A DNA stretch of 64,000 nucleotides from Pseudomonas brassicacearum subsp. brassicacearum. Lineage in GTDB: Bacteria > Pseudomonadota > Gammaproteobacteria > Pseudomonadales > Pseudomonadaceae. Below, in pieces: positions 26,542 through 35,717 of the stretch. Positions within the stretch are counted from its first letter, which is position 1, and the number at the start of each line of letters is the position of its first letter. The notes below the pieces were generated by a model that saw only the letters and a program-made list of their open reading frames with translations, searched no databases and was not told the origin of the DNA. The stretch lies in NCBI RefSeq assembly GCF_008801605.1, contig NZ_VZPJ01000009.1, positions 1 through 64,000 of the forward strand, given 5' to 3'. The position numbers and the translations under genes were made by a program.

Positions 26542-27471
26542 TCAGATCAGACCTGCGGAGCGCAAGGCGTCGGCGATTTCGCGATCAGCGCCTTCCGCCA
26601 GTGGCAGCAACGGCGAACGCACCGTGGCGTGATCCAGAATCCCGCGCGCTACCAGGCCATGCTTGAGCGCCACCGTGCCTTCCATGTGGGAGCCACGGTG
26701 GTAAACGTTGCGGGTGACTGGCAGCAATTTGTCATGGATGGCACGAGCGGCCGGATAATCCCTGCGCTTGCCGGCGGCGATCAACTCGATCAACGGCTCA
26801 GGCGTCAGGCTGCCGTAGCCCACCAATGCCCCGTCCACATCGAACATGGTGTGCAACAGGTATTCGTCATGGCAGGTGAGGATCTGCAGGTCCGGAACCT
26901 CACGACGTACCACCGGGATCTCAGTGTCCCAACGGCGCATGTTGCGTACGCCGTTCTTCATGGCGAAAACCCCTGGCTGCTTGGCGATTTCCAACTGAGT
27001 TTCCAGGTCATAGGTGGCTTTGGTCACATCCGGGTACTGGAACAGAATCAGTGGCAGACCGCTGTGCTCATAGATCGCCCGATAACGGTCCTGTGCGGCC
27101 CCCTTCTGGTAGCCAAAACGCAGCCAGCCATGAGAGGGATAAACCAAGCCCGCGCTGGCGCCTGCGTCAACGGCACGCTGGGCTTCTTCGGCTGCCACTT
27201 GGGTGCCTTCCCCCGTAATGCCAGCAATGATCGGGATCCGCCCGCCTACCGATTCCTTGAAGCTCTGAATCACCGAGGCCTGCTCGGCTTGGGTGAGGAA
27301 CGTGCCCTCTCCTGCGTGCCCCAGCACCACCAAGCCCTTGACGCCATCGAAGCTACCCAACCAGGAACCAAGCTTCTGGATCGCATCATGGTCGACCTTG
27401 CCGTCGCGGGTAAACGGAGTGACTGGAGCCGGTACCAGGCCTTTGAGATCAATCGTGTTCTTAGTACTCAT
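26542..27471 (-). CDS. DHDPS/N-acetylneuraminate-lyase family aldolase or dehydratase
   Basis: 309 residues of a TIM barrel. The Schiff-base Lys is K172 in FAMKNGVRN and the catalytic Tyr is Y146 in LFQYPD. The GTTGE-type loop is replaced by GHAGEG (51-56), so true DapA activity is unlikely. Members cleave or dehydrate 2-keto acids such as keto-deoxy sugar acids. It lies between a porin and an MFS permease gene, with an IclR regulator beyond, which points to catabolism of a sugar acid or other 2-keto-acid precursor. The precise substrate is not visible. Confidence 0.8.
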   Translation of the reverse strand: MSTKNTIDLKGLVPAPVTPFTRDGKVDHDAIQKLGSWLGSFDGVKGLVVLGHAGEGTFLTQAEQASVIQSFKESVGGRIPIIAGITGEGTQVAAEEAQRAVDAGASAGLVYPSHGWLRFGYQKGAAQDRYRAIYEHSGLPLILFQYPDVTKATYDLETQLEIAKQPGVFAMKNGVRNMRRWDTEIPVVRREVPDLQILTCHDEYLLHTMFDVDGALVGYGSLTPEPLIELIAAGKRRDYPAARAIHDKLLPVTRNVYHRGSHMEGTVALKHGLVARGILDHATVRSPLLPLAEGADREIADALRSAGLI

Positions 27472-27604
27472 TTTATTTCCTCTGGTTTACTAAGTGTCCG
27501 CAACTGACGCGTGCAGGAACGCAAGCAATACAATCAAGTATCACTTGGGGTTTATTGGAGATTACGTGTGCAGCTAATTAATCAATGATCCGGCGTAACA
27601 CTTA

Positions 27605-28996
27605 TCAAGGCGAAAGTTCCTCCAGTATTCGCCCCTTGGTTTCAACAGCAAACAATGCAGTGACACAACCGGTGATGATTAATATCACTGCGAATATGCC
27701 AAACACATAATGCGCACCGACATTGGTTACTGTCAGACCCACCACCAACGGCCCCGTGGCGGACCCCAAGCGCAACCAGGCACTGCCCAGTCCGGTACCC
27801 AATGCACGCAGGCGCGTGGGATAAAGCTCTGCCGAGTACAGATAAAGTGAGAATGTAACGGTTTGCACCAGTGCGTACCCGAGGCCGGCCAAGAGCAGGA
27901 TCTGCAAGGGTGACGTCGCACCGGTCAGCGCCAGGACCGACAAGGGAATTGCAGCCAGAAACAGGGCCCCCATATACCAGCGGCGGCGACCGAACCTGTC
28001 GATCAACAAGGCGCAGATGACGGCGGCAACCACGCCAGCCCCCGACGTGATAAAGCCGTAAGCCAAACTGGTGTCCAGGGGCAGATTGAAATGTTGGCGA
28101 TAAAGCGTTGGTAACCAGGTGATCAAGCCATTGGCAACCATGTAGGCACCAAACCACATTGCCCAGATGACCATGGACCGTTTGAAATACATGCCATGGA
28201 ACAGCTCACGCCAACCTTGAGTAGCGCCAGGTCTTGCTATCTGAGGCACTTCCACGGCGGGCGCAAGTTGCTTGCCGGCTTTCAAGACGCTGTTTTCCAG
28301 GCGCGTCACAATGCGATCAGCCTCTTGCAATCGACCTTTAGAGGCCAGCCAGCGTGGCGACTCGAAGAGAAAGAAGCGCAGCGGGATCAAAATCGTGGCA
28401 GGGACAAGGCCTACGGCGAACATGGCTTTCCAGCCGTAGATCGGTACCAGCAGGTAACCAATGATTCCCGCGCCTACCAGACCGAGCAGAAACATGACTT
28501 CATAGAGCAGAAAAAACTTGCCGCGTTTTTTCGAACCAATCAGTTCGTTGACATAAGCGCTGGCGACCGGCACCTCGCCTCCCGTGCCGATGCCTTGCAA
28601 GAAGCGAAACAGGATCATGGAGCCGGCGCTCCAGGCGAACAGACAGGCCACATCCATGGCAACGAATAGAAGAATGGTGAACGTCAGCACTTTCATCCGC
28701 CCGATACGTTCAGCCAACCAACCAAAGAACACCGCACCCAACAACTGGCCCAGGTAACCGAACGATAAAATCATGCCGATCTGGGTCGCGGTCAGGTTCC
28801 ATTCCTTGGCCAATACCGGCATCGCATAGGCAATCGCGATGACTGTATAACCATCAAAGAATGTGGCGGCGCCAATAATATTCCTGGCCCAGAAGACCTG
28901 CCGGGTAATAGGCAAACGTTCAAGTCTCGCACTGATATTCGCTTGGCTTTTAAGCCCTTCAGTCACAGGTTCTGTTTCTAAGTTTTGCATCAACAT
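27605..28996 (-). CDS. MFS transporter (AAHS/sugar-porter type)
   Basis: 463 residues with 12 predicted membrane helices. Family motifs are GWLAERIGRMKVL after helix 2, RFLQGIGTGGEVPVASAYV in helix 4, FESPRWL before the central loop and LIDRFGRRRWYMG after helix 8. The R-x-x-x-G-G-E-x-P pattern suits proton-driven uptake of organic or aromatic acids. Upstream GGAAG places the start at 28996 or the ATG two codons later. Between this gene and its IclR-type neighbour is a perfect 15-base palindrome, a likely operator. Confidence 0.88.
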   Translation of the reverse strand: MLMQNLETEPVTEGLKSQANISARLERLPITRQVFWARNIIGAATFFDGYTVIAIAYAMPVLAKEWNLTATQIGMILSFGYLGQLLGAVFFGWLAERIGRMKVLTFTILLFVAMDVACLFAWSAGSMILFRFLQGIGTGGEVPVASAYVNELIGSKKRGKFFLLYEVMFLLGLVGAGIIGYLLVPIYGWKAMFAVGLVPATILIPLRFFLFESPRWLASKGRLQEADRIVTRLENSVLKAGKQLAPAVEVPQIARPGATQGWRELFHGMYFKRSMVIWAMWFGAYMVANGLITWLPTLYRQHFNLPLDTSLAYGFITSGAGVVAAVICALLIDRFGRRRWYMGALFLAAIPLSVLALTGATSPLQILLLAGLGYALVQTVTFSLYLYSAELYPTRLRALGTGLGSAWLRLGSATGPLVVGLTVTNVGAHYVFGIFAVILIITGCVTALFAVETKGRILEELSP

Positions 28997-29045
28997 GGCA
29001 CTTCCTTCTTATTTTCAATATTGTCGGGGCGTGCAGGTGCGAGCG

Positions 29046-29060
29046 TTGTGAATTTCACAA
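29046..29060. promoter_or_regulatory. Perfect palindrome upstream of the MFS gene, candidate IclR operator
   Basis: TTGTGAATTTCACAA is a perfect 7-1-7 dyad about 50 bases upstream of the MFS start. Its position between an IclR gene and the transporter gene fits an operator for that regulator; a CRP-like site is the alternative. Confidence 0.45.
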
Positions 29061-29084
29061 TGCTTGAAGTTCATTGAGTAACTA

Positions 29085-29106
29085 ACGGGCTTTAGCGTGA
29101 GCCCGT
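29085..29106 (-). terminator. Hairpin after the IclR gene
   Basis: ACGGGCT (29085-29091) pairs perfectly with AGCCCGT (29100-29106) across an eight-base loop, 18 bases past the stop of the minus-strand regulator. Only a short T-rich stretch follows, so it is a moderate candidate. Confidence 0.4.
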
Positions 29107-29123
29107 GTAATCATGACTAGCTT

Positions 29124-29975
29124 TTAGAAGTTCGAACCGATACTTCCATTGGCCTCCAGTGCCTTGCCAATATCCTTGGCAGCTTCCAGGGTAGAGCTCA
29201 GTGCGCGGCTTTTAAGCTCGTCCGCCGTACACCGGACTGAAGGGGCGGCAATGCTGATCGCTCCCACTGGATATCCGTCGATGTCCAGCACGGGGACCGC
29301 GAGAATTCTCAATCCCTCGGTGAACAGGGATTCAGTCAACACGAAGCCATTGTCGCGAATTTGCCCAAGCAACTCCGACAGCGGACGCTCCAGGGCGTGT
29401 GGCTTCATGATGAATGGCGTCGTGGGGGTGAGTTCTTGGACTTTCTGCACCTGATGCTCCGGCAGGAAGGCAAGGATCGACTGGCCGATGGCCGTCTGGG
29501 TTGCAGGCACCGTGGTGCCGATGCGGATATCCACGCCCAATCGGGTGATGCCCGCCCGCACCCGCTCCAGGTAGAGCACATCGGCGCCCTGCAGGACGGC
29601 AAAGCTGGCAGCCTCGCTGGTTTCACTGACCAGGCTTCGGAGGATAGGTCGCACAATGCTGCGCAAATCAGTCCGGGCTATAGCATGAAAGCCCAGATCC
29701 AGCACCTTGAGCGTCAACGCAAAACGACGGCTTTCCGGAATTCTGGAGACATACCCCAAATCTACCAACGTGTTGAGCATGCGGAAGGTCGTACCAGGAT
29801 CAAGATCGGCCGTCGCAGCGATCTGACTCAAGGTCAACTCATCGTTTTCGGCAGTGAACGATTCCAGTACGCGAAACCCCTTGGCCAAGGATTGAACGGT
29901 GCTTCGAGCCTTCTTTTCGTCCCAACCCTGGATCGGATCGGAGCTGCCTTCTGAATGCTTTGGAGTCTTGATCAT
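29124..29975 (-). CDS. IclR-family transcriptional regulator
   Basis: 283 residues from ATG 29975 (a longer version begins at 30026 in an AT-rich, Lys-rich stretch that is unlikely to be coding). Residues ~30-90 are the winged helix (TVQSLAKGFRVLESF, LSQIAATADLDPGTTFRMLNTLVDLGYV); the C-terminal half is the IclR effector domain (VLYLERVRAG, TAIGQSILAFL, VPVLDIDGYPVGAISIAAP). It lies just upstream of, and co-directional with, the MFS, DHDPS-family and porin genes, which it probably controls in response to their substrate. Confidence 0.88.
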   Translation of the reverse strand: MIKTPKHSEGSSDPIQGWDEKKARSTVQSLAKGFRVLESFTAENDELTLSQIAATADLDPGTTFRMLNTLVDLGYVSRIPESRRFALTLKVLDLGFHAIARTDLRSIVRPILRSLVSETSEAASFAVLQGADVLYLERVRAGITRLGVDIRIGTTVPATQTAIGQSILAFLPEHQVQKVQELTPTTPFIMKPHALERPLSELLGQIRDNGFVLTESLFTEGLRILAVPVLDIDGYPVGAISIAAPSVRCTADELKSRALSSTLEAAKDIGKALEANGSIGSNF

Positions 29976-30378
29976 TTTTTTCGCTCTTTTTTGATTTTTT
30001 CGGATTGCGAAATTATTTTCTTTCAATTAGGATATTATTTTGGCGGCGCCTTGTCCTATATCTATTGGGACAATTTTTTATTGTTTATATGTATTTTTGA
30101 TATATGGGATAGATCGTCCCCCGCCATTCAGCCCTCAGGCCCTGGCAGCGAGACGTTTTCGATAAGTAAGTATTGAGCGCTCGTCGACCTGAACAATCAC
30201 CGTCCTAATACGATGTGCTTGCAAAGGCGCGCGGATGACAGATGAGAATATATTTTACATCTGGAGCTTAAACGTCCAGTTTAGGAGCCCTACCTTCCCC
30301 CGCTGAGATGCAGGCAACGAATTGCCTGCATTCCTGCGCTCGAGCGCAGTTGATAGTGGAGAACGTCGTCGTTACCAC
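29976..30378. other. Gene-free AT-rich region upstream of the IclR gene
   Basis: About 400 bases with no convincing gene. The part from 29976 to about 30120 is much more AT-rich than its surroundings, with several T-runs, as expected of the regulator's promoter or of an old insertion. Nothing else recognisable is present. Confidence 0.5.
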
Positions 30379-31419
30379 TTAGAACTCCGTCACGACCGTC
30401 ACCCCTGCCGTGTCAAACCGATCCATGTTCATGAGCGCATCAATGGATTGTTCGAGGCTGATGGTCTTGCCCACCAGTTTTTCAGGCGCCAGCTTGCCAG
30501 ACGTGATCATCTCCATCATCGCGCCGTAACGGTGAGCCTGCATGCCATGGCTGCCACAGATCTCCAGCTCGTAGGCAATGACCTTGCTCATGGGGATTGC
30601 CGGCGTGCTCTGGTCCGCCAGCATCAAACCGACCTGGACGTGCCTGCCGCGCCGTCTCAGATTATTGATGGAGTTGAAGCAGGTCGTTGGATGGCCCAGG
30701 GCATCCAGCGAAACATGAGCGCCGCCCTTCGTAATCTCGAGTACCGCCTCGGTCACATCCGCCACGCGGCTTGCGTTGACCGTCGCAACGGCACCAAGCG
30801 ACTGGGCAAGCTTGAGCTTGTCGTCGCAGATATCGATGGCGATGACGTTCGCCCCGATAGCGTTGGCGATCATTACCGCGGACAACCCCACACCGCCACA
30901 GCCATGAACCGCCACCCATTGGCCCGCCGAGACCTTGCCTTGATCGACAACCGCGCGGAACGAGGTGACGAACCGACAGCCCAGGCTCGCCGCCGTGGCG
31001 AAATCCATGTTTTCAGGCAGCGCGACCAGATTCAAATCCGCCTTGTGAATCCCCACGTACTCGGCGAAAGAACCCCAATGGGTGAAGCCCGGCTGAAACT
31101 GGCTGTGGCACACCTGCTGGTTGCCGCTATTGCATTCCGGGCACGCCCCACAGCCACCGACAAAAGGCACGGTGACGCGATCGCCCACCTTCCACCGAGT
31201 GACATCCCGACCCACCTCCGCCACGATCCCTGCCAATTCGTGACCGGGCACGTGGGGCAGCCGGATGTCAGGATCATGACCTTTCCAGCCATGCCAGTCG
31301 CTTCGACAGACGCCCGTGCCAAGGACCTGAACCACCACACCGTGACGCTCGGCGGTCGGGTCTTCGACAGTCATCAAACGCGGGGGTTGGGAAAAGGCTT
31401 CGTAAACTACGGCTTTCAT
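30379..31419 (-). CDS. Zinc-dependent alcohol dehydrogenase (MDR family)
   Basis: 346 residues. Catalytic zinc ligands C38 (TGVCRSDWHGW) and HE at 60-61 (VPGHELAG) are present, as is the structural-zinc loop with four Cys (GGCGACPECNSGNQQVC). The coenzyme fold shows VHGCGGVGLSAVMIANAIGA with an acidic AIDICDD, favouring NAD. It oxidises an alcohol or reduces an aldehyde. It stands alone on the minus strand beyond the IclR gene. A damaged second copy of residues ~27-76 lies about 700 bases upstream (31909-32060). Confidence 0.9.
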   Translation of the reverse strand: MKAVVYEAFSQPPRLMTVEDPTAERHGVVVQVLGTGVCRSDWHGWKGHDPDIRLPHVPGHELAGIVAEVGRDVTRWKVGDRVTVPFVGGCGACPECNSGNQQVCHSQFQPGFTHWGSFAEYVGIHKADLNLVALPENMDFATAASLGCRFVTSFRAVVDQGKVSAGQWVAVHGCGGVGLSAVMIANAIGANVIAIDICDDKLKLAQSLGAVATVNASRVADVTEAVLEITKGGAHVSLDALGHPTTCFNSINNLRRRGRHVQVGLMLADQSTPAIPMSKVIAYELEICGSHGMQAHRYGAMMEMITSGKLAPEKLVGKTISLEQSIDALMNMDRFDTAGVTVVTEF

Positions 31420-31536
31420 GAGGATCCCTCTACTTTAGAAAAGCGCTATGCCTGAATCCGGGTTCGCGGACGGGCCTGGCCGCGAACCAACGCCAACAGT
31501 AACCACAAATCCCCGACGCGTAAAAATCCCTGTCTC

Positions 31537-31776
31537 TTAGAGGTTGCAGCTGTACTGGTATTCGAAGGGGAAGAATACGGTATCGACCACCAATGAAAAC
31601 GGCGCGTCGATAAGCAAGAATGGGATCAGCTTCCCCTTGGACGTGCCCACCAGCCACCAGTCAAACCGCAGGCCGATATAGGGGCATCGGTGTTTGTCGT
31701 AATCCATCCGCATCGCGGTGGCCATGCAGCCGCTCAAGCTGGCGATCAGAATCAGCAGAATCACTTTTTGTAGCAC
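31537..31776 (-). CDS. YceK/YidQ-like small lipoprotein
   Basis: 79 residues: a type II signal (KVILLILIASLSGC) with lipobox LSGC at residue ~17, then a short domain with YIGLRFDWWLV and IDAPFSLVVDTVFFPFEYQY, the YceK/YidQ pattern ending in a final Cys. It is predicted to be anchored in the cell envelope; function unknown. It lies between the alcohol dehydrogenase gene and the displaced fragment of that gene. Confidence 0.75.
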   Translation of the reverse strand: MLQKVILLILIASLSGCMATAMRMDYDKHRCPYIGLRFDWWLVGTSKGKLIPFLLIDAPFSLVVDTVFFPFEYQYSCNL

Positions 31777-31908
31777 GTAATGTCCTTATTACTTCTTTGC
31801 GAAGAGCTGGATAGACGCTTTCGCTAAAAGCGAGTCACCCTTCATATCAAGATGGCCTTAAACCCAGCGCAAAGAAGGATCCTTTGAGGTCAGCCGTCGA
31901 CGTCCAAG

Positions 31909-32060
31909 CTTCCACCGAGTGACATCCCTCCCCACCTCCGCCACTATCCTTGCCAATTCGTGACCGGGCACATGGGGCAACTGAATGTCAGGATCATGAC
32001 CTTTCCAGCCATGCCAGTCGCTTCGGCATGCGCCCATGCCAAGGACCTGAACAACCACGC
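31909..32060 (-). pseudogene. Displaced fragment of the neighbouring alcohol dehydrogenase gene
   Basis: About 150 bases match 31189-31338 at a constant offset of 720 with no gaps and roughly 10-12% differences by eye. Translated, it retains VVVQVLG, CRSDWHGWKGHDPDI, LPHVPGHEL and IVAEVGRDVTRWK, that is, the catalytic-zinc segment of the enzyme, flanked by unrelated sequence. It lacks the coenzyme domain and cannot encode a working dehydrogenase. It is a gene remnant left by an old duplication or rearrangement. Confidence 0.75.
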
Positions 32061-32158
32061 CGGATGGCTTTCTGCCACTTATCTCAGCGTCCACGCTTTC
32101 AATCGGACGGTGTATTCACTACATTGAACGTAACTTTGCTCCTTCGACACGGACTGTC

Positions 32159-33742
32159 ATGACTACCCTATCCCCGATCAGCCCTGCCATTCCCATCCAG
32201 ATCCCGACTCGCTCTGCCGTCGCGGCATCGCCTGCAACAGTGATAGAGAGCGCTGATGTCTTGCCGGCTCGACCAGCGGCAATCGTCAGCCTGGGCAACC
32301 CCGTGGCCGATATCGAATCACAGACCTATTCCCGACTCGGGCAACTGCCCGGCCAGGAGACTGTTCGTGTTTGGGAAAAGGCAGGTCAGGACGCTGTCAC
32401 TAACGTCATGGGAATCAACCCCAAATCGCTGTCGATCGCCAACCGCTTCCACGGCCTGGGTGCAGCCTTGGTAGAGCAGTTCGCCAAGAGCGGTTCGAGC
32501 ATTTCCCAGTCAGTGCTCCATACCACCGCGGACAAGGCTCACAACGCCGCCGAGATAAAATCCGAACAGACGCTGCTGCACAATAAAGCCGATAACCTGA
32601 TCAGCCTCAGCATCAAGACCGCCAGCGGCAAGACGGTCACCTTCAGCCTGACCAGCCAGGACGATGGACTTGGCGTTCAAGCCACGGTAGACGGTGGCCC
32701 GCTGAGCGAGGACGAACTCAAGGCGATTGGCGTTCTGGGCAGTGCCTTCCAGGCCGCTGTCGACGGGTTGACCGCCGTGCCTCCCAAGCTCGACCTGGGC
32801 AAGCTGACGCAGTTCGACTCCAGCGTATTGGCATCCATTGATCTGAACGCCAAGCTCAAGGGCGTGGACGGTGAGGACCTGATCCTTGCCTACCGCGCCG
32901 ACAGCCAGAGCCGCACCACGCAAATGAGTGGTCCGGATGGCGAATTGAACCTGAGCGTGGATCTGAAGAACAGCGCAATCCTGGGCGATGCCAAGCAACA
33001 GGCCAACGCCCTGAACAGCTACCTCGCCCAGCTTGAGCGAGTACAGGAGCGTGGCAACGCCAAGGCTGCCCTGATGGAGATGTTCAAGGACGCCTTCAGC
33101 GCCATGAACAGCCACTATCCACAGGGCGCTACCCCGTCACAGCCACTGACCCGTAACGCGACGGACAAAGGCCTGCTGACTGGGCTCGCAGACTTCGAGG
33201 CGTCCATCAAACAAACCAACAACGCGTCCAACCCGATGCGCCTGTCTGAAGTCGATAGCTTTGCTTATACCCTGTCGCAAAAAACTGTCGTTGCAGGTTC
33301 CATAATGAGCAATCGCAGCGTCGATCAAGTCCAGCAATCGAGTCTAGCGGCCAGTTACCACAAGAGCCTGAAGGGCGGGAAAGCCCCCGTGCTAGGCACA
33401 ACTACCGACTCGCAGAACTATCTCTACGTAGAAGTGAATGACAAGGCCAGCAGCTCGGCCAGCCTCGCCTACAAGGACGGCCGACTGACCAGGGCCTCTG
33501 TCACGCAAAACGCCAGCCAGGGCACACGGACACAGCAGTACGTCCTGGGCAAAATGGTTGAAGAGACAGTGGTGCCGAAGGAAGCTTCAACCAGCCGCAG
33601 TCACTTGGTATTGCTGGAATACGCCGCCAAGCAAAGCAAGAAGTCCCAGGATGCGCAGGAACAATCCATGTTGAAGGAAGCGCTTGCTACCCTGCACAAC
33701 TCGGTGCTGCTGCAGGAAAACCCTTCGGCACTGGTGCGTTGA
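32159..33742 (+). CDS. Unrecognised 527-residue protein
   Basis: 527 residues, Ser/Ala/Gln-rich and largely helical, without signal peptide or membrane helix. The N-terminal ~45 residues are Pro/Ala-rich and probably disordered. Later parts contain a long Asn/Gln/Lys-rich helical region (DAKQQANALNSYLAQLERVQERGNA) and a C-terminal TRTQQYVLGKMVEETVVPKEAST. I recognise no family. Codon usage matches the host, so it is probably a real gene. Nearest neighbours are the dehydrogenase fragment and an ArsP-like permease gene, with no shared strand or spacing that suggests a joint role. Confidence 0.7.
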   Translation: MTTLSPISPAIPIQIPTRSAVAASPATVIESADVLPARPAAIVSLGNPVADIESQTYSRLGQLPGQETVRVWEKAGQDAVTNVMGINPKSLSIANRFHGLGAALVEQFAKSGSSISQSVLHTTADKAHNAAEIKSEQTLLHNKADNLISLSIKTASGKTVTFSLTSQDDGLGVQATVDGGPLSEDELKAIGVLGSAFQAAVDGLTAVPPKLDLGKLTQFDSSVLASIDLNAKLKGVDGEDLILAYRADSQSRTTQMSGPDGELNLSVDLKNSAILGDAKQQANALNSYLAQLERVQERGNAKAALMEMFKDAFSAMNSHYPQGATPSQPLTRNATDKGLLTGLADFEASIKQTNNASNPMRLSEVDSFAYTLSQKTVVAGSIMSNRSVDQVQQSSLAASYHKSLKGGKAPVLGTTTDSQNYLYVEVNDKASSSASLAYKDGRLTRASVTQNASQGTRTQQYVLGKMVEETVVPKEASTSRSHLVLLEYAAKQSKKSQDAQEQSMLKEALATLHNSVLLQENPSALVR

Positions 33743-33951
33743 AAGCAAAGACAGTCGACTCGGCCTGCAGGATGAAAGTGGATACTGACGGTTTTCCTGG
33801 CGATGATTTGCTTTGCGCTGGGCCGCGCCGTGCAGTGGTCTAGCGAATCACGTAAAGTTTTTCAGCATGCAACTGATCTACGTCAAGCCCGTTCAGCGCA
33901 CAACAAATACCTTGGAGCCTGGCTTTTAATGGTCATGTTCCAGGGTTTGCC

Positions 33952-35394
33952 ATGGACCTTTTGCTTAAGCTAATCAATGGTGGAGCTGGCAGTCTGGCTT
34001 CCTACTTGGCAGCCCACGTCCTACTTTGTCTGTTGCCAGCGTTTTTCATTGCCGGGGCCATGGCAGCACTTATTCCCAAAGCCAGCATCACTCACTGGCT
34101 GGGTCGGCATGCACCTGTCTATGTTTCCTACCCTGCAGCGGCACTGGCCGGGTCACTGATTGCCGTCTGCTCATGCACCATTGTTCCTTTGTTCGCGGGC
34201 GTTTACCGCAAAGGCGCGGGTATCGGCCCGGCGATCACCTTTCTGTTTTTTGCCCCGGCAGGAAATATCATGGCCCTCGCCTATACCGGCAACATTCTGG
34301 GAGCAGAGTTTGCAATTGCCCGTTTGATTCTCTGCCTGATCTTCGGCATCGGTATTGGCTTGATAATGGCGACTCTATTCTGGAAAGACGACCTGACCCA
34401 CGATGCACAGGCAGATGCCCTGTTCGCAGAGAAGGCCAGCATTTCCGGACCTGCCCTGGGCATTCTCCTATCTCTGGTGGCCCTGCTGATAGCGGGCACC
34501 TTGAGACTGTGGCCCCTGACCGCAGGCCTGATCAGTATCAAAGTCCCGCTTTTCTGGGCCCAGGCGTGGCAGGACACCCTGTTTGACTGGGTTCCATATG
34601 ACGCCAGCAAAGGAGAAGAAGGCGTGAGCTTGCAAGGGTCTGTACTCATCGCCCTGCTCCTGATGATTGCCGCCACGGCCAAGCGTGGTCTGGATAACAT
34701 CACCGAAGGTGCCAACAGCTGGACATGGGTTGCACTGGGCCTGACCGCCAGTACTTTGCTGATCGCCTCGATGCGCCTGACGCCAGAACCTGGCATGTTG
34801 GTTTTCATCTTCACGGGTCGACTATTCGGTGTCGCACTGGCCCTATTGTCTGTTTGGTACTTTGCCCGAAAACTGCCAGCCGAAGACTGGCAAGGCTGGC
34901 TGTGGGAAGCCTGGCGCTTCGTCAAGCAGATATTTATTGTGCTGGTGGTGGGTGTATTCATCGTCGGCATGGTTCGCCAGGTTATTCAACCCGAGTGGAT
35001 TGAAAGTCTTGCAGGCAGCAATTCCGTGCTCGCCAATGCCATAGCAGTAGGGTTCGGCGTGTTCATGTACTTCCCCACCTTGGTAGAAGTGCCCGTCGCC
35101 CGCATGTTCCTCGATCTTGGTATGCATCCTGGCCCGCTCCTGGCCTATCTGATGGCAGATCCTGAACTTAGCTTGCAGAGCATGCTCATGGTGGTGGCTG
35201 TGATTGGTCGCAAGAAGACCGCCGCCTACGTTGGGTTAGTCGCGTCGTTCAGCATCGTGGCAGGCCTGCTCTACGGTGCCTGGGTCGATGGCACCGGCTG
35301 GCGCACCCTTGCTGCAGGGGTGGCGGTCGCGCTGGCCATAACCGCTGCAATCTGCCAGTTGATCCGTTCTCAGCGTCAACAAACAGCAAGCTGA
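33952..35394 (+). CDS. UPF0718/ArsP-type permease
   Basis: 480 residues with about ten membrane helices in two halves. The first half contains AGSLIAVCSCTIVPLFAGVYRKGAGIGPAITFLFFAPAGNI, the Cys-containing signature of the ArsP/permease family; the second half has the matching FGVFMYFPTLVEVPVARMFLDLGMHPGPLLAYLMADP. Related proteins export trivalent organoarsenicals or metals. It is followed 22 bases later by a small thioredoxin-like gene and stands head-to-tail with the arsR-GAPDH-arsJ operon on the other strand. The substrate here is inferred. Confidence 0.85.
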   Translation: MDLLLKLINGGAGSLASYLAAHVLLCLLPAFFIAGAMAALIPKASITHWLGRHAPVYVSYPAAALAGSLIAVCSCTIVPLFAGVYRKGAGIGPAITFLFFAPAGNIMALAYTGNILGAEFAIARLILCLIFGIGIGLIMATLFWKDDLTHDAQADALFAEKASISGPALGILLSLVALLIAGTLRLWPLTAGLISIKVPLFWAQAWQDTLFDWVPYDASKGEEGVSLQGSVLIALLLMIAATAKRGLDNITEGANSWTWVALGLTASTLLIASMRLTPEPGMLVFIFTGRLFGVALALLSVWYFARKLPAEDWQGWLWEAWRFVKQIFIVLVVGVFIVGMVRQVIQPEWIESLAGSNSVLANAIAVGFGVFMYFPTLVEVPVARMFLDLGMHPGPLLAYLMADPELSLQSMLMVVAVIGRKKTAAYVGLVASFSIVAGLLYGAWVDGTGWRTLAAGVAVALAITAAICQLIRSQRQQTAS

Positions 35395-35416
35395 CATTCA
35401 CATCAGGGAGCTTCCA

Positions 35417-35683
35417 ATGCTGAACATCAAAATCCTCGGTTCAGGATGCGCCAACTGCAAGAAACTGGAGGCCGTAGCCCGTCAAGCTGCGCAGAATCTT
35501 AATATCCAGGCCGAATTCGAAAAGATCACTGACATGGGCAAGATGATGACTTATGACATCCTCTCCACGCCGGCTCTGGTGATCAACGAGAAGGTTGTCA
35601 GCAGCGGGAAAATTCCGACGGTTGCGGATATTCAGGGCTGGATTTCGACGGCGGGCCCTGCCAATTCCTCCACATGCACGTAG
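35417..35683 (+). CDS. Small thioredoxin-fold protein (redox-active disulfide protein 2 type)
   Basis: 88 residues with a GSGCANCKK active site (C11, C14) and the cis-Pro loop TPALVINEKVV. The size and motif match the MTH895-like small thioredoxins found beside UPF0718 permeases. It probably hands electrons or a thiol-bound ion to the permease, whose CSC motif is in a membrane helix. AGGGAG lies eight bases upstream of the start and the gene is clearly cotranscribed with the permease gene. Confidence 0.85.
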   Translation: MLNIKILGSGCANCKKLEAVARQAAQNLNIQAEFEKITDMGKMMTYDILSTPALVINEKVVSSGKIPTVADIQGWISTAGPANSSTCT

Positions 35684-35717
35684 CCCGATAAGGTTCATGC
35701 CGTCCTGCCTGGCAGCT

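Noticed and set aside
26452..27507. Plus-strand open frame of 351 codons
   Set aside because: Antisense to the DHDPS-family gene, which has the catalytic Lys and Tyr.
30322..31455. Plus-strand open frame of 377 codons
   Set aside because: Antisense to the zinc alcohol dehydrogenase gene.
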